A stretch of DNA of 64,000 nucleotides from Streptomyces sp. CB00316 (GTDB taxonomy: Bacteria > Actinomycetota > Actinomycetes > Streptomycetales > Streptomycetaceae), in assembly GCF_001905595.1 (NCBI RefSeq), contig NZ_LIXI01000004.1, positions 1 to 64,000 on the forward strand, read 5' to 3'. Position numbers and translations under genes: made by a program. Shown one piece after another: positions 43,734 to 53,115 of the stretch. Each line of letters begins with the position of its first letter. Position 1 is the first letter of the stretch. The notes beneath the pieces were generated by a model, which worked only from the letters and a program-made list of their open reading frames with translations, was not told the DNA's origin and did not search any database.

Positions 43734-44816
43734 TCAGGAGCCGTCGCCCGCGCGCAGGGCGTCCAGGTCGGCCTTGAGCGTGTTCACCGGGATCGCGAAG
43801 CCGAGGCCCACGCTGCCCGCCGATGAACCGCCGCTCGCCGCCGAGGAACTGGGCGCGTACATCGCGGAGTTGATGCCGATGATCTCGCCGTCCATGTTGA
43901 TCAGCGCGCCTCCGGAGTTGCCGGGGTTGAGGGAGGCGTCGGTCTGGAGCGCCTTGTACGTGGTCGTCTTCTCGCCCGTGTCGCCGTTGAACTGCCGGCC
44001 GCCGAACTCGAACGGCCACTGATCACTTCCGCCGCCCTGGCCCTGCCCGGAGCCGCTGCCGGAGTCGTCCTTGGCCACCGTGACGTCCCGGTCCAGCGCG
44101 GAGATGATCCCGCTGGTGACCGTGCCCGTCAGGCCCTCCGGCGAGCCGATCGCCACGACCTGGTCGCCCACCTCGACCTGCGAGGAGTCACCGAGCGCGG
44201 CCGTCTTCAGCCCGCTCGCGCCGCGCAGCTTGATGAGCGCGAGGTCCTTGTCGGGGTCGGTGCCCACGACGTCGGCGGTGTAGGTCTTGCCGGTGGAGAG
44301 CGTGACCTCGATCTGCTGGGCGCCCGAGATGACGTGGTTGTTCGTGACGATCTCGCCGTCCTCGGTGATCACGACCCCGGAGCCGGTGGACTTGCCCGCC
44401 GAGGAGGCCGCGCCGATCTCGACGATGGCCGGGGAGACCGCTTCCGCGACGCCCGAGACCGTCCCCTTGCTGCTCTGGGCGACGGTGGTGCCCTTGACCA
44501 CGCCGGTGGAGCCGCTGGCGGTGGCCCCGCCGTCGGTGAGCTGCCCGACGAGGGTCGCCGTACCGCCGCCGATCACCGCTGCCGCGAGGGCGACCGCAGC
44601 CAGCAGCGCCACCGGCCGCTTCGCCCGGCGCCCGTGGGCCGGGGGCTCGGTGGCGTACGCGGAGGGATCGGGGGCGTACGGGGGCGGCGGCGGGTAGCCG
44701 CCTGCCGCGCCGTCGTACGCCGTGCTGTACGAGGTGTCGTACGGGGACGTGTGCGGGTTCGGGGTTGCGTCCTGGTCCGTCGTGTACGCGCCGCTGGGGC
44801 GGGGGCTCTCCGTCAT
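43734..44816 (-). CDS. Membrane-anchored trypsin-like (DegP/HtrA-like) serine protease
   Basis: A 360-residue protein with a Pro/Tyr-rich cytoplasmic N-terminus (1-62), membrane helix (68-90) and an extracytoplasmic protease domain with catalytic triad His161 (VTNNHVI), Asp191 (DKDLALIKL) and Ser301 (NPGNSGG). There is no PDZ domain, unlike full HtrA. An insertion of Ser/Gly/Gln (about 250-265) lies in the protease. ATG at 44816. It probably trims or degrades envelope proteins under the adjacent two-component system's control (inference). Confidence 0.9.
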   Translation of the reverse strand: MTESPRPSGAYTTDQDATPNPHTSPYDTSYSTAYDGAAGGYPPPPPYAPDPSAYATEPPAHGRRAKRPVALLAAVALAAAVIGGGTATLVGQLTDGGATASGSTGVVKGTTVAQSSKGTVSGVAEAVSPAIVEIGAASSAGKSTGSGVVITEDGEIVTNNHVISGAQQIEVTLSTGKTYTADVVGTDPDKDLALIKLRGASGLKTAALGDSSQVEVGDQVVAIGSPEGLTGTVTSGIISALDRDVTVAKDDSGSGSGQGQGGGSDQWPFEFGGRQFNGDTGEKTTTYKALQTDASLNPGNSGGALINMDGEIIGINSAMYAPSSSAASGGSSAGSVGLGFAIPVNTLKADLDALRAGDGS

Positions 44817-45006
44817 GTGCATCAGCCTCGCGAGCCAAGATGAGAGCAGCCTGAGTACGTCCTGAGAAGCCCGGAAGAACCGCGTATGCCCGCTGTAAAG
44901 GCGGCTGCCCACCGCCTGCCTCGGCTCTGCGTGAGGAACACCGCCCAGAGGAACACCGCCCAGGTGCAGCGGGCCACTGACACCGCCCCGGGCGGATCGG
45001 CAGCGG

Positions 45007-46047
45007 CTACGCCGACGCGTTCGGCTCCCCGCAGCCGCACGAGCGCCGGATCACCAGCGCCGAGGGGAACTGCTTCAGCCGCTCCCGCCGCGAGCCGACG
45101 ACCCGGAGCGAGTCGTCGAGCACCAGGTCCACGGCGGCCCGCGCCATCGCCGGCCGGTCGGAGAAGACCGTGGTCAGCGGCGGATCGGTGAGCCCGGCCT
45201 CCTTCACGTCGTCGAAGCCCGCGACCGCCAGCTCGCCCGGCACGTCGATGCGCAGCTCGCGCGCCGCCCGCAGCACCCCGATGGCCTGGTCGTCCGTGGC
45301 GCAGAAGATCGCCGGGGGCCGGTCCGGTCCGGCGAGCAGCCCGAGGGCCACCTGGTAGGCGTCGTACCGGTTGTACGGGGCCTGGAAGAGCCGGCCCTCC
45401 GTCGAGCGGCCGGACTCGTGCATCGCCCGGCGCCATCCCTCGACGTGGTCGGCGACCGGGTCACCGACCACCGGGGTCGACTCGACGCCGCCGAGGCAGG
45501 CCACGTACGCGTGGCCGTGCTCCAGGAGGTGGCGGGTGGCGAGCTGGGCGCCTCCGACGTCGTCCGTGACGACGGCGACGTCGTCGATCGCCTCGGGGCG
45601 TTCGTGCAGCAGCACGACCCGGGCGTCCCACGCCTCTATCTCCGCCGCCGCCCGCTCGCTGGGGCCCTGGCTGACGAGGATCAGCCCGGAGACGCGCATG
45701 CCGAGGAAGGCCCGCAGGTAGTGGACCTCGCGCTCGTCGCGGTAGTCGGAGTTGCCGACGAGCACCATCTTCCCGCGCTCGGCGGCGGCCTGTTCGACCG
45801 CGTGCGCCATCTCCGCGAAGAAGGGCTGCCGGGCGTCGGGGACGATCATCCCTATGAGGTCGGTCCGCCGCGAGGCCATGGCCTGGGCGACCCGGTCGGG
45901 CCGGTAGCCCAGCTGCTTGATCGCGGCGAGCACCCGCTCGCGCGTGGCCGGGGCGACCGGCCGGGGTCCGTTGTTGATGACGTAACTGACGACCGCGGTC
46001 GACGTCCCCGCCAGTCTCGCCACATCGTCCCGCGTCACCTTGGCCAC
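45007..46047 (-). CDS. LacI-family transcriptional regulator
   Basis: A 346-residue LacI protein: helix-turn-helix ([20 protein letters not shown], then [20 protein letters not shown]) and a periplasmic-binding-like effector domain ending [18 protein letters not shown]. Start GTG at 46047 (MAKVTRDD). No sugar operon is adjacent, so the target is not evident; it lies 24 bases downstream of glnR on the same strand. No clear operator palindrome seen upstream. Confidence 0.9.
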   Translation of the reverse strand: MAKVTRDDVARLAGTSTAVVSYVINNGPRPVAPATRERVLAAIKQLGYRPDRVAQAMASRRTDLIGMIVPDARQPFFAEMAHAVEQAAAERGKMVLVGNSDYRDEREVHYLRAFLGMRVSGLILVSQGPSERAAAEIEAWDARVVLLHERPEAIDDVAVVTDDVGGAQLATRHLLEHGHAYVACLGGVESTPVVGDPVADHVEGWRRAMHESGRSTEGRLFQAPYNRYDAYQVALGLLAGPDRPPAIFCATDDQAIGVLRAARELRIDVPGELAVAGFDDVKEAGLTDPPLTTVFSDRPAMARAAVDLVLDDSLRVVGSRRERLKQFPSALVIRRSCGCGEPNASA

Positions 46048-46071
46048 GCGCGGCAGTCTACGCGGATGGAC

Positions 46072-46878
46072 CTACCTCTTGGCAGCCTCTACCGGGGCTT
46101 CTTCCGCAGCCGAGGCCGAAGAGGACTGCTCCGAACGGGCGACGGGCTCGGCGGCCTTCTGCGGGGCGGTCTGCCGCTCCTTCGCCTCCTCGGCGGCACG
46201 CTCGACCTTCTCCGGGGTGACGAAGCGGTAGCCGACGTTACGGACGGTCCCGATCAGCGACTCGTGCTCGGGGCCGAGCTTGGCGCGCAGCCGCCGGACG
46301 TGGACGTCGACCGTCCGCGTACCGCCGAAGTAGTCGTAGCCCCAGACCTCCTGGAGGAGCTGGGCGCGGGTGAACACCCGGCCCGGGTGCTGGGCCAGGT
46401 ATTTCAGCAGTTCGAATTCCTTGAAGGTCAGGTCCAGGACCCGGCCCTTGAGTTTCGCGCTGTACGTGGCCTCGTCGACGGAGAGATCGCCGTTGCGGAT
46501 CTCCATCGGGGAGTCGTCGGAGGTGATCTGCTGCCGGCCGGTGGCCAGCCGCAGCCGCGCCTCCACCTCGGCCGGCCCCGCGGTGTCCAGCAGGACGTCG
46601 TCGATGCCCCAGTCGGCGGTGACGGCCGCGAGGCCGCCCTCGGTGACGACGAGGATCAGCGGGCAGCCGGGTCCGGTGGACCGCAGCAGCTGACAGAGCG
46701 AGCGGACCTGGGGCAGGTCGCGGCGCCCGTCGATGAGGATCACATCGGCGCCCGGGGTGTCCACCAGGGCCGGGCCCTCGGCGGGGGCGACCCGCACGCT
46801 GTGCAGCAGGAGGCCGAGGGCGGGGAGCACCTCCGTCGAGGGCTGGAGTGCGTTCGTCAACAGCAGCAGTGAACTCAT
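46072..46878 (-). CDS. glnR: Nitrogen regulator GlnR
   Basis: A 268-residue OmpR-type orphan regulator matching GlnR: N-terminal [20 protein letters not shown], receiver with Asp50 (DVILID) but without the full acidic pocket, and winged helix [53 protein letters not shown]. GlnR controls glnA, amtB, nitrate and ammonium genes in Streptomyces and works without a cognate kinase. The Glu/Ala-rich tail is typical. ATG at 46878. Confidence 0.95.
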   Translation of the reverse strand: MSSLLLLTNALQPSTEVLPALGLLLHSVRVAPAEGPALVDTPGADVILIDGRRDLPQVRSLCQLLRSTGPGCPLILVVTEGGLAAVTADWGIDDVLLDTAGPAEVEARLRLATGRQQITSDDSPMEIRNGDLSVDEATYSAKLKGRVLDLTFKEFELLKYLAQHPGRVFTRAQLLQEVWGYDYFGGTRTVDVHVRRLRAKLGPEHESLIGTVRNVGYRFVTPEKVERAAEEAKERQTAPQKAAEPVARSEQSSSASAAEEAPVEAAKR

Positions 46879-47147
46879 CGCCGCCCACCTGCCTGGTTCG
46901 GTCGATCGTGTTGCACGGTTCGCTCGCCCATTACGTCGGTCCTCCTCGTTCCCTGCGAGAGGGGCACTCCCGGGTCGGACCCGGGGGAGTATGCGGCACT
47001 GCTTCGTACGTCATGCGGTTTTTACGTCGCGGTCCCGCGCCCTGGGACCGCTGAGCTTGTCGAAACGTCTCCGTAACAACGCCCGGGAAGCACAAAAGGA
47101 CCCGGGGGCTGCATTGCCCGGATCCTCTTCGCAGCAGAATAGCCCAC
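46879..47147. other. Divergent region between glnR and a hydrolase gene
   Basis: These 269 bases hold promoters for glnR (minus) and the hydrolase (plus). Two palindromes are seen: a Gly-codon-like GC element CTCCCGGGT, CGG, ACCCGGGGG at about 46967-46989, and CGGTCCC, seven bases, GGGACCG at about 47028-47048. They may be leader hairpins. Confidence 0.5.
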
Positions 47148-48080
47148 ATGAGTTCCGCGTCCGAGGGTCGATTCCTGAGTTCTTCTGTTCCCTTGCTCAC
47201 GCGGGTCCCACGATTCGCCACATTGCTGACCGATGACGGGGTCCCGGTCGAGGCGGTGTACGAACCGTGTACGGCGGGTTCCGGCGCATCTGCCGGGGCT
47301 CGCGCGGAACCGGCCGCCGACACCCCTGTGATCGTGGTGGCGCACGGGTTCACCGGTTCGGTCGCCCGCCCCGCCGTACGCCGGGCCGCGCGGGTGTTCT
47401 CCCAGCGTGCGGCCGTGATCACGTTCTCGTTCCGGGGCCACGGGCGGTCCGGCGGGCGCTCCACGGTGGGTGACCGCGAGGTGCTGGATCTGGCCGCCGC
47501 GGTGGCGTGGGCGCGGACCCTGGGGCACGGCCGGGTGGTTACGGTCGGGTTCTCCATGGGCGGTTCGGTGGCGCTCCGCCACGGCGCTCTGTATACGGAC
47601 GGACCCGAGGCACGCGATGCGGCCGTTCGTGTACCGGTGCGCGAACGGAGCACGGGGGAGCACTCAGGGGCGCACTTCGGCGCTCACGCCGACGCGGTGG
47701 TCGCGGTCAGTGCCCCCGCGCGCTGGTACTACCGGGGTACGGCCCCGATGCGCCGTCTGCACTGGGTGGTCACCCGCCCCTCGGGGCGCCTCGTCGGGCG
47801 GTACGGATTCCGTACCCGGATCGCCACCGACGACTGGGACCCCGTCCCGCTCTCCCCGGTCGCCGCGGTCCCGCTCATCGCCCCGGCCCCGCTGCTGCTC
47901 GTGCACGGCGACCGGGACCCTTACTTCCCGCTGGACCACCCGCGCATGCTGGCCGAGGCGGCGGGGGAGGGCGGTGCGGACCTGTGGCTGGAGCGGGGGA
48001 TGGGGCACGCGGAGAACGCGGCGGACGACGCCCTCCTCGGCCGGATCGCCGACTGGGCGACGGCCGCGCTGTCCGCGTGA
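47148..48080 (+). CDS. Alpha/beta hydrolase
   Basis: A 310-residue alpha/beta-fold hydrolase: oxyanion region VVAHGFTGS, nucleophile elbow GFSMGG, acid in LLVHGDRDPYFPLDHP and His in ERGMGHAENA. The family includes esterases and acyl-transferring enzymes; no substrate can be given. ATG at 47148. Followed 67 bases later by a MoaD-like gene on the same strand. Confidence 0.88.
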   Translation: MSSASEGRFLSSSVPLLTRVPRFATLLTDDGVPVEAVYEPCTAGSGASAGARAEPAADTPVIVVAHGFTGSVARPAVRRAARVFSQRAAVITFSFRGHGRSGGRSTVGDREVLDLAAAVAWARTLGHGRVVTVGFSMGGSVALRHGALYTDGPEARDAAVRVPVRERSTGEHSGAHFGAHADAVVAVSAPARWYYRGTAPMRRLHWVVTRPSGRLVGRYGFRTRIATDDWDPVPLSPVAAVPLIAPAPLLLVHGDRDPYFPLDHPRMLAEAAGEGGADLWLERGMGHAENAADDALLGRIADWATAALSA

Positions 48081-48147
48081 CCCATCATGGAGAGCTGACG
48101 CACGAGGCGTGGGTCGACCGGACCTACCGAACCTAAGGAGTGGCGCC

Positions 48148-48402
48148 ATGGCAGCGGGGACGATCCGCTACTGGGCTGCGGCCAAGGCCGCCGCGGGCAT
48201 CGCCGAGGAGCCGTACGCGGCGGCGACCCTCGCCGAGGCGCTCGACGCCGTACGCGAACGGCACCCCGGCGAGCTGAGCAGGGTGCTCCAGAGGTGCTCG
48301 TTCCTCATCGACGGCAACCCCGTCGGTACCCGTGGGCATGAGACCGTACGCCTTGCCGAGGGCGGCACGGTCGAGGTGCTCCCGCCGTTCGCAGGAGGGT
48401 GA
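48148..48402 (+). CDS. MoaD/ThiS-family sulfur carrier
   Basis: An 84-residue ubiquitin-fold protein ending in the required Gly-Gly (VLPPFAGG). The beta-grasp pattern (IRYWAAAKAAAGIAEEPY, TLAEALDAV, FLIDGNPV) is MoaD-like. The C-terminal Gly is thiocarboxylated to pass sulfur, in molybdopterin synthesis for MoaD; no moaE is seen here, so the exact pathway is open. ATG at 48148 follows AAGGAG. Confidence 0.88.
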   Translation: MAAGTIRYWAAAKAAAGIAEEPYAAATLAEALDAVRERHPGELSRVLQRCSFLIDGNPVGTRGHETVRLAEGGTVEVLPPFAGG

Positions 48403-48412
48403 ACCGCAGGCC

Positions 48413-49708
48413 ATGAGCAGCAGCGATCAGCAGTACCCCTACCCGTACGACCCGCAACACCAGCCCCACCATCCCCAGGCGCCGCAGCACTGGCCCGACG
48501 GGACGGCCGGGCAGTCGGCGCTGCCCCAGGAGCCGGGCGGCTACGACCAGGGCGGGACGCAGACGTGGCAGGCGCCGACCTGGGACACGCAGTACCAGCC
48601 GACGATCCGGCGGGACCCCGCTCAGAGGCCTGACCAGCAGCCGGGGCCCGCGCAGGCCTACGGGCAGCAGCAGCCGGACGCGTACGGAACCGGGCAGCCC
48701 GACCCGTACGGGACACCGCGGCCGCGGTACCAGGAGCCCCAGCACCACCAGCCGTACCAGGAGCCCCAGCAGCCGTACCGGCCCGCCGGCGATACCGGCT
48801 ACCTGCCCCCGCAGGGCGCCTCCGGCTCCTTCCCGCTGCCGCCCGAGGCCCCGGCCGCCTCTCCGGCCGCCCCCGACCCCGTACCCCCGGCCGTGCCCCA
48901 CGCCACCGACACCTCCGGCTACAGCGCCCCCAACACCCTCGGCAACGCCCGGATCACCGACGCCCAGCGGGCCCGGGCCGAGGGGCGCTCGCCGATCATC
49001 GCGCCCGGGATGCAGCCCGCCGCGATCACCGCCGGGCTCGGCCTGCTCCTCGCGGGGGGCGCGGCCGTCGGCGCGTACGCCCTGCTCGTCCCGCTCGTCC
49101 TCCTCCAGGCGGTGACCGCCGCCGGATGGTTCCGGCTCAACGGCATGTGGCCGGCCCGCCAGGGCATCGCGCTCGCCTTCGCCGGCGGCCTCGTCGCCGA
49201 TGCCGCGCTCCTCGCGGCGGGCCGGGAGCACGGGCCCACCGCACTCCTGGGCACCCTGGGGGCCTGGGTGCTGCTCACCGTCGTCCTCCAGCTCCGCTCC
49301 CCCGCGACCGGCGAGGAGCGGATGTACGGGCTGATGGCCACGGTCGTCTCGGCGGCCCTCGCGGTCCTCGCCGCCGCACACCTCGCGGCGGCCGGGGACG
49401 CGGTGACGGTCGGCGGGGTGGCGGTAGCGGCCGCCGTGCTCGCCCGGGCCCTGCCGCTGCCGGGTGCCGCGTCGGTCGTGGTGGCGCTGCTCGCGAGCGC
49501 GGGCGCCGGCATCGCGGTGGGCGGCTTCACGGAGTACGGCGGCCAGGGGGCGCTCCTCGGCCTCGCGGCGGGCGTCTGCGCCCTGATCGGTCTGCGGGTG
49601 GCGAGCTACGACTACCCGTCGCGCTTCGTCCACATGACGGCGGGGGTGGCGCTGCCGCTCACCGCGGCGGCCCCGGCGGTCTATCTGATCGGCCGCGCGC
49701 TCGCCTGA
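48413..49708 (+). CDS. Multi-pass membrane protein with Pro/Gln/Tyr-rich N-terminus
   Basis: A 431-residue protein. The first about 180 residues are low-complexity, with repeats of Tyr, Pro, Gln, His (YQEPQQPYRP-type), then about nine membrane helices (from GMQPAAITAGLGLLLAGGAA to the C-terminus). Function not known; it lies 10 bases after the MoaD-like gene and may be co-transcribed. ATG at 48413 after GGAGGG. Confidence 0.75.
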   Translation: MSSSDQQYPYPYDPQHQPHHPQAPQHWPDGTAGQSALPQEPGGYDQGGTQTWQAPTWDTQYQPTIRRDPAQRPDQQPGPAQAYGQQQPDAYGTGQPDPYGTPRPRYQEPQHHQPYQEPQQPYRPAGDTGYLPPQGASGSFPLPPEAPAASPAAPDPVPPAVPHATDTSGYSAPNTLGNARITDAQRARAEGRSPIIAPGMQPAAITAGLGLLLAGGAAVGAYALLVPLVLLQAVTAAGWFRLNGMWPARQGIALAFAGGLVADAALLAAGREHGPTALLGTLGAWVLLTVVLQLRSPATGEERMYGLMATVVSAALAVLAAAHLAAAGDAVTVGGVAVAAAVLARALPLPGAASVVVALLASAGAGIAVGGFTEYGGQGALLGLAAGVCALIGLRVASYDYPSRFVHMTAGVALPLTAAAPAVYLIGRALA

Positions 49709-49879
49709 CGCGGCCTTACCAGGCGTCCACAGGCCTGACGCCCACTCAACGGGGGTACACGCCCCGGGAACCGATGAGGTGGTGCCACTCGTCGATCACC
49801 CGGGGCGTCCCCTGCTGTCGCAGTAGGCTCACGGATGCCGGGGGGACCGACCGTACGGCCGAGGTGGGGAACGACACAC

Positions 49880-50569
49880 ATGCGCGCACTGCGAATACTG
49901 CTGGTCCTGCTGGTGGTGCTCGGCGGCCTCTTCGTCGCCGCCGACCGGCTGGCCCTCCACTTCGTTGAGTCGGAGGCCGAGGACCGGGTCAGCGTCAGCG
50001 GGGGCAGCGCGGGGACGACCGAGATCTCGATCAAGGGCTTCCCCTTCCTGACCCAGCTCGCCGCCTCGGAGCTCGACCGGGTCGACGTCACCCTCAAGGA
50101 CATGAAGACCGAGGCCGCGGGCCGCGCGATACGCGTCGGCGAGGTGCGGGCGCGGCTGCACGACGTGAAGCTCGGCTCCGGCTACTCCAGCGCCACGGCC
50201 GCCCGCGCCAACGGCACGGCCGTCGTCTCGTACGCGGACCTGACGGCGGCGGCGGAGGACGGCGTCACCCTCGCGTACGGCGGCGACGGCAAGGTCAAGG
50301 TCACCGGCACGGTCGAGATCCTCGGCCGCCCGATCTCCCGCAGCGTGGTCTCCACCGTGACCCGCGTCGACGCCCACACGATCAAGGTGCGGGCGGACGA
50401 GGTGCCGGGGGAGGGCATCCCGGGGGTGGAGCGGCTGGTGCGGACGAGGACGGACTTCGAGGGGGACGTCGACGGCCTGCCGAAGGGCCTCGAACTCCAG
50501 AAGATCCAGGTGACCGAGAGCGGCCTGGAGATCGCGCTGAACGGCTCGGACGTCTCGCTGACGGGCTGA
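49880..50569 (+). CDS. DUF2993 (LmeA-like) secreted or anchored protein
   Basis: A 229-residue protein with an N-terminal membrane/signal helix (LRILLVLLVVLGGLFVAADR) and a DUF2993 domain (FVESEAEDRV, TTEISIKGFPFLTQLAASEL, DRVDVTLKDM). Mycobacterial LmeA of this family binds phosphoinositides and supports lipomannan synthesis; the Streptomyces role is unknown. ATG at 49880; the frame starts earlier at 49835 but lacks a signal there. Confidence 0.85.
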   Translation: MRALRILLVLLVVLGGLFVAADRLALHFVESEAEDRVSVSGGSAGTTEISIKGFPFLTQLAASELDRVDVTLKDMKTEAAGRAIRVGEVRARLHDVKLGSGYSSATAARANGTAVVSYADLTAAAEDGVTLAYGGDGKVKVTGTVEILGRPISRSVVSTVTRVDAHTIKVRADEVPGEGIPGVERLVRTRTDFEGDVDGLPKGLELQKIQVTESGLEIALNGSDVSLTG

Positions 50570-50739
50570 CTCCCCGCCCCTCTCCGCACCCGCCACCCTC
50601 CGATCCGGATAGTGAGACGCCGGTGTCCGGTCCTTAGATGTGCGGCGGACGAGGCGCGGCGGGAATCCGGCCCCGGGGCGCGCCTGGCCATCTCGCGTCT
50701 CGCATCATGGATGATCGCGTCTCATCATGCGACACGACG

Positions 50740-50769
50740 GTGACATCTCCGCCCGTACTTCCCTACGAT
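50740..50769 (+). promoter_or_regulatory. Housekeeping-type promoter of the leader peptide/sulfurtransferase operon
   Basis: A -35 element GTGACA at 50740-50745, an 18-base spacer and -10 element TACGAT at 50764-50769. The first base of the leader ATG (50777) lies 7 bases after the -10, so transcription probably starts at the A of the ATG, giving a leaderless message. Confidence 0.75.
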
Positions 50770-50776
50770 CGGACCC

Positions 50777-50857
50777 ATGAAGCGACAGGCGGATCTCACG
50801 AAGCGGCGGGCAGTAGACCTGTGCCGCGTCGCCGCCATGCTCTGTCGCACCTCCTGA
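50777..50857 (+). CDS. Cys-containing leader peptide of sulfurtransferase operon
   Basis: A 26-residue peptide whose core RAVDLCRVAAMLCR matches the conserved R.VDLCR...LCR leader seen upstream of sulfur genes in Streptomyces (family knowledge). Two Cys codons close to the end fit a cysteine-responsive attenuator or translation switch. It has no ribosome-binding site and starts 7 bases past the -10 box, so it is probably read from a leaderless message. It lies 168 bases upstream of the sulfurtransferase gene. Confidence 0.85.
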   Translation: MKRQADLTKRRAVDLCRVAAMLCRTS

Positions 50858-51025
50858 GCGGGGCGTCCGTTCCGTCCCGCCTCCCTCGGCCCTTCGACCA
50901 CTGTCAGGGCCGGCCCCGTGCTCCGTACGCGCCGCGCTCCGCCCGTCCGCGTGTACACCCGCACCCCCGCACGATCACTCCGCATCTCGCACCACCCGCC
51001 GCAGACTGCCCCGGAGGAGAACAAC

Positions 51026-51865
51026 ATGAGCCGCAGCGACGTCCTGGTAGACGCCGACTGGGTCGAGGCCCACATCGATGACCCGCAGGTCGCCATCGTC
51101 GAGGTCGACGAGGACACCTCGGCGTACGAGAAGAACCACATCAAGAACGCGATCCGGATCGACTGGACGAAGGACCTCCAGGACCCGGTCCGCCGTGACT
51201 TCGTGGACCAGGCCGGCTTCGAGAAGCTGCTCAGCGAGAAGGGCATCGGCAACGACACGCTGGTCGTCCTCTACGGCGGCAACAACAACTGGTTCGCCTC
51301 CTACGCCTACTGGTACTTCAAGCTGTACGGCCACGAGAACGTCAAGCTCCTCGACGGCGGCCGCAAGAAGTGGGAGCTGGACTCCCGCGACCTGACCGAC
51401 GTCGTCCCGACGCGCCCGGCCACCGAGTACAAGGCCAAGCCCCAGGACGAGTCGATCCGCGCCTACCGCGACGACGTCGTGAAGGCCATCGGCAGCCAGA
51501 ATCTGGTCGACGTGCGCTCGCCCGACGAGTTCAGCGGCAAGCTGCTCGCCCCGGCGCACCTCCCGCAGGAGCAGTCGCAGCGCCCCGGCCACGTGCCGAG
51601 CGCCCGGAACATCCCGTGGTCGAAGAACGCCAACGACGACGGCACCTTCAAGTCGGACGACGAGCTCAAGGCCCTCTACGAGGACGAGCAGGTCGACCTG
51701 GCGAAGGACACCATCGCCTACTGCCGCATCGGTGAGCGCTCCGCGCTCACCTGGTTCGTCCTGCACGAGCTGCTCGGCCAGGAGAACGTCAAGAACTACG
51801 ACGGTTCCTGGACCGAGTACGGCTCCCTCGTCGGCGTGCCGATCGAGCTCGGCGCCAACAAGTAA
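51026..51865 (+). CDS. Thiosulfate sulfurtransferase (rhodanese)
   Basis: A 279-residue two-domain rhodanese. The active-site Cys233 lies in the loop YCRIGERSA of the second domain; the first domain (VAIVEVDED) lacks a Cys and is structural. It moves sulfane sulfur from thiosulfate to thiophilic acceptors. ATG at 51026 has GGAGGAGA. It heads a pair with the DUF1416 gene 42 bases downstream and is preceded by a Cys-leader peptide, so sulfur or cysteine supply probably controls it. Confidence 0.93.
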   Translation: MSRSDVLVDADWVEAHIDDPQVAIVEVDEDTSAYEKNHIKNAIRIDWTKDLQDPVRRDFVDQAGFEKLLSEKGIGNDTLVVLYGGNNNWFASYAYWYFKLYGHENVKLLDGGRKKWELDSRDLTDVVPTRPATEYKAKPQDESIRAYRDDVVKAIGSQNLVDVRSPDEFSGKLLAPAHLPQEQSQRPGHVPSARNIPWSKNANDDGTFKSDDELKALYEDEQVDLAKDTIAYCRIGERSALTWFVLHELLGQENVKNYDGSWTEYGSLVGVPIELGANK

Positions 51866-51907
51866 ACCGACCGACCAGCACCACTTCGACCAGAAGGACA
51901 GAACCCC

Positions 51908-52195
51908 ATGTGTGGAGCACAGGCCGGCGGCCCCGACGCTTCGACGATCAAGCCCGGTGAGACCACCATCCAGGGCAGCGTGACCCGCGACGGCGAGCCC
52001 GTCACCGGTTACGTGCGTCTGCTGGACTCGACCGGCGAGTTCACCGCCGAGGTCCCGACCTCGGCGACCGGACAGTTCCGCTTCTACGCGGCCGAGGGCA
52101 CCTGGACGCTCCGCGCCCTGGTCCCGGGCGGCAGCGCCGACCGCACGGTCGTCGCGCAGACCGGTGGACTCTCCGAGGTCGCGATCGCCGTCTGA
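51908..52195 (+). CDS. DUF1416 (SseC-like) protein
   Basis: A 95-residue beta-rich protein beginning MCGAQAGGPD and ending LSEVAIAV, which matches the DUF1416/SseC family found next to SseA-type sulfurtransferases in Actinobacteria. A Cys sits at position 2 of the mature start. Function uncertain; the pairing suggests partnership in sulfur transfer. Second gene of the operon; a terminator follows at 52234. Confidence 0.88.
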   Translation: MCGAQAGGPDASTIKPGETTIQGSVTRDGEPVTGYVRLLDSTGEFTAEVPTSATGQFRFYAAEGTWTLRALVPGGSADRTVVAQTGGLSEVAIAV

Positions 52196-52233
52196 TCCCC
52201 CGGCACGGCCGGTCGACGGCACAGAACGGCCGG

Positions 52234-52283
52234 AGGGCCGCACCCCAGGGGGTTGGACGCCACCTGACGCGGGGTGCGGCCCT
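52234..52283 (+). terminator. Hairpin after the sulfurtransferase operon
   Basis: Perfect 13-base arms AGGGCCGCACCCC and its complement flank a 24-base loop, 39 bases after the DUF1416 stop. Likely terminator. Confidence 0.75.
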
Positions 52284-52349
52284 TCGCGCCGTCCTGTGCC
52301 GTGCTGTCACGGAGGCCCGGAAACGGTCCTACGGTCCTACGCTGGAGAC

Positions 52350-52607
52350 ATGTACGCCCGACGCCGGCGCGGCTACATCTGGATGATGGGCGGATGCGTC
52401 GCCCTCTTCGTCTCCGCCTGGGCCGTCGTGCGCCTGTGGTCGATGCCGGCCGCCGTCGCGATGTGCCTGGTCGCCATGGTGATCCCGCCCGTCGCCGCGG
52501 TGCTCGCCAACCGGCGGGGGCCGGAGGACCGGTGGTGGGACGACCCCTCCGGCGACCCGGAGTCCGACGAGTGGTGGGACGAGCTGGACGGCAGGAAGCG
52601 GTACTGA
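52350..52607 (+). CDS. DUF3099-like small membrane protein
   Basis: An 85-residue protein with two membrane helices (YIWMMGGCVALFVSAWAVVR and MPAAVAMCLVAMVIPPVAAV) and an acidic, Trp-rich tail (WWDDPSGDPESDEWWDELDG). The arrangement matches DUF3099 proteins of Actinobacteria. Function unknown. ATG at 52350 follows GGAG. Convergent with the DsrE gene. Confidence 0.75.
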   Translation: MYARRRRGYIWMMGGCVALFVSAWAVVRLWSMPAAVAMCLVAMVIPPVAAVLANRRGPEDRWWDDPSGDPESDEWWDELDGRKRY

Positions 52608-52620
52608 CGCGCGGCGAAGG

Positions 52621-52983
52621 TCAGTAGACGAGCGCCTGCGCGCCGTCCGCCATGGACTCCTGCACGAAGACCTGCGCCCCCGCGATCCGTACGCCCTCCA
52701 GCACGTCCTTCTCCGTGATCTCGCGCCGGGCCGCGCACTGCGTGCAGAGGGTGACCCGGCCGCCGGCCAGGATCGAGTCGAGCAGATCGGGCAGCGGGGC
52801 GGCGTGCGGCAGCTCGAACTCGGCGGCCCGGCCCGGCAGCGCGAACCACGAGGACTCCCCGGTCAGCCAGAGCGAGACCTCCACGCCACTGGCCACGGCC
52901 ACCGCCGCCACGGTGAAGGCCTGCGAGCAGCGCTCGGCGGATTCGGGCCCGGCGGTCACCTTGATCACAAGCTTCTTCGACAT
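52621..52983 (-). CDS. DsrE-family protein
   Basis: A 120-residue DsrE/TusD-like protein: KLVIKVTAGPESAERCSQAF, the helix-strand GVEVSLWLTGESSWFAL, and a C-terminal pair LCTQCAARR of cysteines. DsrE proteins carry sulfur on a Cys and form homo-trimers or hexamers. It sits 14 bases from the convergent DUF3099 gene and near the rhodanese operon, so a sulfur-relay role is plausible (inference). Confidence 0.85.
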   Translation of the reverse strand: MSKKLVIKVTAGPESAERCSQAFTVAAVAVASGVEVSLWLTGESSWFALPGRAAEFELPHAAPLPDLLDSILAGGRVTLCTQCAARREITEKDVLEGVRIAGAQVFVQESMADGAQALVY

Positions 52984-53115
52984 ACGCCGAACTGTAATCC
53001 TCCGTCAGACAACCTCTCCCCTGACCTGCGAGTCACCTATTGGCGCACGTACGCGACGTGTGCCTCAGCTCCTTCCAGGGGACCCTTTTGGAACCGAACG
53101 ACACCGGTTTCGCCC

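Noticed and set aside
48413..48960. Tyr/Pro/Gln-rich repeats as a separate gene
   Set aside because: The repeats run in frame into the membrane domain without a stop and are a common disordered N-terminus of Streptomyces membrane proteins.
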